From positions 62,001 to 126,000 of the forward strand of contig JAPMXV010000013.1 of assembly GCA_026936335.1 (NCBI GenBank): 64,000 nt of DNA. Direction: 5' to 3'. Shown here piece by piece: positions 62,501 to 64,000 of the stretch. Position 1 is the first letter of the stretch, and each line of letters begins with the position of its first letter. A program made the position numbers and the translations under genes. This DNA is from Mantamonas sphyraenae (Eukaryota; CRuMs; Mantamonadidae). The notes under the pieces are model-generated. The model searched no databases and was not told the origin of the DNA. It saw only the letters and a program-made list of their open reading frames with translations.

Positions 62501-64000
62501 GAGCTGTTGCCGGTCAACGCAAAGGTGTTGTTGATACGCGCCGCATCGGTCAACGTGGCCTCAAACACAAGCCACGCGGCCCCTCCTGCTCCGCCCAGAT
62601 CCAACACATCGACTGTCATTGTCACGCGTCCGGCACCCACATCGACACTGGTGGTTGTTCCCACGCCTCCGGCAGCCGCCACAGACGCAGCCTGCACCTG
62701 CAGCTCTGCAGGGACACGCACCTCCACCGTGGCATTGTAGGCGGGTGCGTCGCTGGCACTCTGGTGGGCCAGTGTGTAGTTGACGGCAATCGTGTCGCCT
62801 GCATCCAGACGCTGGGTGGGCGACGATGTGTTCAGGGAGACAAACAGCTGCAGTTCCGGTTCGACCACATCCACGCGCACGACATCCACAAAGACACCGT
62901 TCACGTGGTCAAAGTACGCCGTGGCAGCCAGTTGCACAGCGTCGGTGTTGAGCAAGGCTCCCCCCGAAGTGCGCACGTCGGCGGCGACCACATCCACCTC
63001 CACCACAATCTCGTCACCTGCGTCCGCGCTGTTGTCGCCCGTGTTGACCACGGAGCTGCCAAAGTCAAACAGAGCCTGCTGGCCACTGACAAGACTCGAG
63101 GCAGGCTGGCCCACACCCAAACTGGCGTTGGTGATACCTGCGCCCACAGAGACCACACGCGATGCAACCACATCCAAGCGTCCGGCGGGTGTGGATGCAA
63201 GGTGCAGCGTCAAATTGACGCGCTGCGTGCCTTCCATGAGTTGCACGCGCTGCTGCAGCGTGAACAGCTCGCCCACAGCCACGTCGACCACGGCGGGCGA
63301 GTGGCGTGAGGCATTGGTTTCCACGAGCGCGGTGTTGACCAGGGAAAGAGTGGATGCAATTGGCGCACGCACAGCCACAGTGAGGGTGGCATTCGTGGCA
63401 AAGGGGCGTCCGAGGTGGTTGGGAAAGTCGGAATCCCAAATGAGGCTGGGCGTGAGTTGGACGAAGCCACTGGCACGCACCGAATCCAACACACGCACGA
63501 GGTATGTCACTGTCAGGAAGCCATCGACGTTGACGGCGTCCGAATCCACTTGCACGGTGCCCGTGGAGGAAACCACCGTCCATGGCTGCGTCGTCTGCAC
63601 ACCCACGCTGTTGTTGAGCAACTGCAGAGGCGACGGTACGGCGTCACTGAGCATCAGATCAAAGGCATTTCCCACCGTGGTGGGCTTGTGCGACACCGTC
63701 ACATTGATGGCCAACACGTCGCCTGCGTCGACCAGCGTGGCATTGGCACTGATTTCCAGTTGCAAGTCAGGGATGACACCCCAGTCACCTGCCAGGGGCG
63801 GCGATGTGAGCGCGGAAGGAAGCGACTCGTTGGCTGCGTTGCGCAAGCCGGCGCTCACACGCGGCGTCACCACAAAGCCACCGATGGCCGGCGTGGGTGC
63901 ACTGCCCACGTCGTGGATGGTGATCAGCACGGTGGAGCCGTTGGTCCACACGCCCGTGTAGTTTGTGCCCAACGGGGTGGAAAACACAAAGAGGGCATCG
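53290..64000 (-). CDS. giant surface repeat protein, N-terminal-side segment, open at the window edge
   Basis: About 3,569 codons are open to the right edge, so the true start and signal peptide lie beyond the window. At the edge is part of a ~130-residue repeat (DALFVFSTPLGTNYTGVW...), the same type found near the C-terminus. About twelve two-part modules follow. In each, a DUF11-like half has D-A-G-D then a beta-rich pattern and L..GSV; the other half has AIGE.....V.L.EGTQ.VN.T, a V...GA/V...G block, and FDFG..VN..DN. Module pairs between 63.7 and 56.6 kb are diverged, those from 56.6 kb down nearly identical. The frame stops at FEGTHRT because of two extra bases near 53,300; the next segment takes over in the correct frame. 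Asn-glycosylation sequons are very frequent. Confidence 0.82.
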   Translation of the reverse strand, partial: DALFVFSTPLGTNYTGVWTNGSTVLITIHDVGSAPTPAIGGFVVTPRVSAGLRNAANESLPSALTSPPLAGDWGVIPDLQLEISANATLVDAGDVLAINVTVSHKPTTVGNAFDLMLSDAVPSPLQLLNNSVGVQTTQPWTVVSSTGTVQVDSDAVNVDGFLTVTYLVRVLDSVRASGFVQLTPSLIWDSDFPNHLGRPFATNATLTVAVRAPIASTLSLVNTALVETNASRHSPAVVDVAVGELFTLQQRVQLMEGTQRVNLTLHLASTPAGRLDVVASRVVSVGAGITNASLGVGQPASSLVSGQQALFDFGSSVVNTGDNSADAGDEIVVEVDVVAADVRTSGGALLNTDAVQLAATAYFDHVNGVFVDVVRVDVVEPELQLFVSLNTSSPTQRLDAGDTIAVNYTLAHQSASDAPAYNATVEVRVPAELQVQAASVAAAGGVGTTTSVDVGAGRVTMTVDVLDLGGAGGAAWLVFEATLTDAARINNTFALTGNSSWHSAASHTYAREYSSAADTSVLTDQATVELFNITATSVEQTAYGEFRADLVDLAVGEQFTLDMRVRLPEGTQALALTVRMPTGTGRGQVVSSEVTYVGSNVQNATLALGQAGVHTDAVHGDGLNDTVTFDFGGWVVNTADNVDSDADVVQVRVVGVIPDNVANTNGVLLTAYGTYATDTGVQHVSLGMDVVEPLLTATMTANRTQADAGDVILYTVRVVHRPDSTTSAFSLEIADVFPDDLELIVGSVNTSAGVIVSGNDAANTTVLVTKSLLGVAENITVTYAARVTNAVRPNSALDAVVSVSSNTPGGRVYLISTGVSISTPVPTTTFVVLNTSLAQTTSAIDRVTVPDMTVGERMTMRHVTTLIEGTQTNTLTITLPLTPGPLAIVSSSVVRIGANIQGSLLAVGASALHQDLRATGDGLLDTAVFSFGTLVNVPDNVVSSDDQIEVELVVVAPNVAAVNDGDRVTITGALNFLNGTDSRTLRADFVEPVLTLATATNITGLVDAEDAVQFTVTVGHAPASHAPAFQVTIRELLYDDRFELVTGSVVCNTVGAVVVSGNNGGDVYVEVRVDEFNLTSPAITVQFVALTSKSVQPRDVFGDNATLAYWSYPVYDGRLYNASASIVPIAVREPEFTNLLLDATSLNTTAAEQHNTTVLDLAIGETMTLNITLGLIEGTQTVNVTVDSWVGLQAQSGLVTVVGAGINASSLPLGSPATVYPQLLVFDYGQVTNVFNTEPGYNQLGMQFTHLLADVPSNTDGTRLSLTANFQYNGGVTLSRSFEIDVVEPVLDIVLSSNLTSGDAADTALMTVVVSHSGVSTSDAYDVVIQDGLELFWDLNPGTVQVSDPSAVVVSGNNVNDTTLRVTLAELARTESVTITYAVRLASTVFPTLIAPSTANVTYDSLPGTGGRSNSSSSSTTASIVSPLAPTLEVDSTSLAQTGSSQFVGGNPDLAIGETITYNFTVTLIEGTHPVNVTVQLPSTSVGVLGVVSSTVAHVGGHISGNTLALGQPGTAHDTTGNGVSDVVVFDFGPSVTNYAPGNVVDDNDRIRVQVTARLLDLPQNQAGDTLQTSANYGYTYGFYVRTADVDVVSPRLLVNVTCNVTDVDAGDYVQFTSTVWHSAASTQNAFDLSWTAGEDNDNQLTLVAGSVVTSAGTVESGNAGGNTLARVNVTELPLGGSVTVTYVLRVNEVIVPSTSFVERVHLRFDSFPAQDDVDRYNSTQAEVSRVSRAPLGVSMQLSNSSLPESAGANLAIGETVTFNLTATLAEGTQRVNMTVTLPNVATGELRTVSSQVLHVGAQITGSPFAVGQAGSEQTHAVVFDFGTLVNYGNNVVDNGDQVIVEVVARLEDVAANAQGNVMTSTGRFAYDSAAFSDSVQVSVIESLLNSSLSSNATVGAVDSADVVAFEATLAHTAASDADAFDIVFTDLLWDKLTLVVGSVQVSGGPVTAEVQTGNGEGNSTVRVYVAHYPRSSGPIVVSYMAVVNQEVLPNEVLDVNVTAVWQSLPLQPSVSRERQTDSATTIKVFAPNSALLSVFSTSNAYTDAFNVTVGETVVLRFNATLIEGTQSLNATAFVDKGPEKLRIVSTRVAHLGALLSGSNLAVGASANVSDSNADGVDDRAVFDLGVVQNTGDNFVDGLDRISLEVTTVVPDLSDNVDGVRFNPLVLLDFVYGNISDTLELTLREPKLQIASVVNRTTADASDVILFTVTVSHTGASTAAASELVLLDGLEDNLGMSVGTVATTHGTVTSNDGFMGVYVDVLPLGQIMTVTYSARVSQDVVPTQVLQDTVNVTWNSHPSNLGRSENASSSLTIGIVSPIVPTLTLVDTSLTSSGTAEHNVTLPDLVVGETVTYNFTVTLIEGTQPVNITFAVPDGYLAIEDARVTHVGTHVTGNALAAGQAGVITSGAALAVFDFGTVVNFAETNQVTDDDRIRVQVTSRVTQSTLNVNGVSLTNTAVFRYVYGLHRVDTAVDIVEPALNMSKSANVSVVDAGDFVELTIVVDHAAASTSVAYDVVITDLLEDQMTLVNGSVSTSKGVVTQGNGVGDTTVRVDVSDILRNESVTVVLVARVDDTVRPLQTLASNSSAVWDSLPAQGSVDRSYSNWAAITPIQVLSPNALTLQLVNTSLASTSASELAIGEELVLTATVRLFEGTQDVNVTVDMPVSAVRLGVVSTRVIGMGGQVTSSTLGVGSVATVSDALVVDGVSDRAVFDFGTVVNVGDNVDTAGDDITVEVVVRAVDVAANQLGDNEAIVVRSCYVYQCQQQVQSVTIVEPVMNMSKSANVSVVDAGDFVELTIVVDHAAASTSVAYDVVITDLLEDQMTLVNGSVSTSKGVVTQGNGVGDTTVRVDVSDILRNESVTVVLVARVDDTVRPLQTLASNSSAVWDSLPAQGSVDRSYSNWAAITPIQVFSPNALTFVAVSTSEATTQTEEHNLFVGDLAVGETVTFNASVRLFEGTQDVNVTVDMPSGTSKLSIVSGEVVYMGSNVVSSRLAVGNVSVNTDAALSDGVVDRALFDFGTVVNRADNVATDADMIMVQVVGRVVDLPANQDGVSGNATATSCFVYGCLSSTIKLDKVEPALNMSKSANVSVVDAGDFVELTIVVDHAAASTSVAYDVVITDLLEDQMTLVNGSVSTSKGVVTQGNGVGDTTVRVDVSDILRNESVTVVLVARVDDTVRPLQTLASNSSAVWDSLPAQGSVDRSYSNWAAITPIQVLSPNALTLQLVNTSLASTSASELAIGEELVLTATVRLFEGTQDVNVTVDMPVSAVRLGVVSTRVIGMGGQVTSSTLGVGSVATVSDALVVDGVSDRAVFDFGTVVNVGDNVDTAGDDITVEVVVRAVDVAANQLGDNEAIVVRSCYVYQCQQQVQSVTIVEPVMNMSKSANVSVVDAGDFVELTIVVDHAAASTSVAYDVVITDLLEDQMTLVNGSVSTSKGVVTQGNGVGDTTVRVDVSDILRNESVTVVLVARVDDTVRPLQTLASNSSAVWDSLPAQGSVDRSYSNWAAITLIQVFSPNTLAFVAVSTSEATTQTEEHNLFVGDLAVGETVTFNASVRLFEGTHRT
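53296..53306 (-). other. apparent frameshift 2 in the giant repeat gene, extra 2 bp
   Basis: In the other copies of the unit the plus strand reads cgtcctgtgtgccctc; here it reads cgtcctgtgtgtgccctc, one additional GT. The distance between landmark positions also shows it: 917 bp here against 915 bp in both other copies. The result turns LFEGTQDVNV into LFEGTHRT and a stop. Confidence 0.85.

Overview
The window is nuclear DNA of a unicellular eukaryote. It holds spliced genes with short GT-AG introns (23 inferred, 74 to 318 nt) for mitochondrial import (Tim17), N-glycosylation (ALG11), nuclear import (transportin), neddylation (UBC12), Mob4, ferlin, anoctamin and fatty-acid elongase, plus a Roco protein with a long ankyrin array. 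The DNA is GC-rich, genes are tightly packed, introns are few, and (CA/TG)n tracts are common in introns and 5' flanks. This fits a heterotrophic protist, possibly an opisthokont relative or apusomonad-like lineage, but the sequence alone does not fix the clade. No rRNA, tRNA, transposon or CRISPR array was recognised; no systematic RNA scan was possible.

Region 1-38 kb is housekeeping-rich, and the genes almost perfectly alternate strand. In order: Lys-rich nuclear protein (+), TTF1/Reb1-like Myb factor (-), small membrane protein with CxxC (+), COA6-like (-), SDR (+), UPF0489 (-), transportin (+), Tim17 (-), ferlin (+), serine carboxypeptidase (+), Mob4 (-), DUF2207-like membrane protein (+), anoctamin (-), small membrane protein (-), ALG11 (+), NDUFA4/MLRQ-like (-), small hypothetical (+), ankyrin-Roco (-), hypothetical (+), multipass membrane protein (-), S1/P1 nuclease (+), UBC12 (-), elongase (-). 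Divergent start codons lie about 26-250 bp apart. Convergent stop codons lie mostly 0-200 bp apart; one pair of stop codons abuts directly.

Region 40-64 kb is one enormous minus-strand gene, open at the right window edge. It encodes more than 8,000 residues of a single-pass surface protein. From the N-terminal side there is a GD-x-F/YTGxW-type repeat, then about 20 copies of a roughly 300-residue two-part module (a DUF11-like half and an EGTQ half), two cadherin-like/Big_9-like domains, several more GD-x-F repeats, one transmembrane helix and a long cytoplasmic tail ending in Met-Pro repeats. Between 50.7 and 56.6 kb the modules are almost identical in DNA and form a higher-order tandem repeat of alternating 915-bp and 894-bp units.

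Three apparent frameshifts are visible: one in the ferlin (a G5 run near 15,228) and two in the giant gene (an extra 2 bp near 53,300, and a 1-nt loss or 2-nt gain near 47,340). Each could be an assembly error or a real lesion. Exon boundaries were inferred by eye from reading frame, splice consensus and family alignment; they were not computed.
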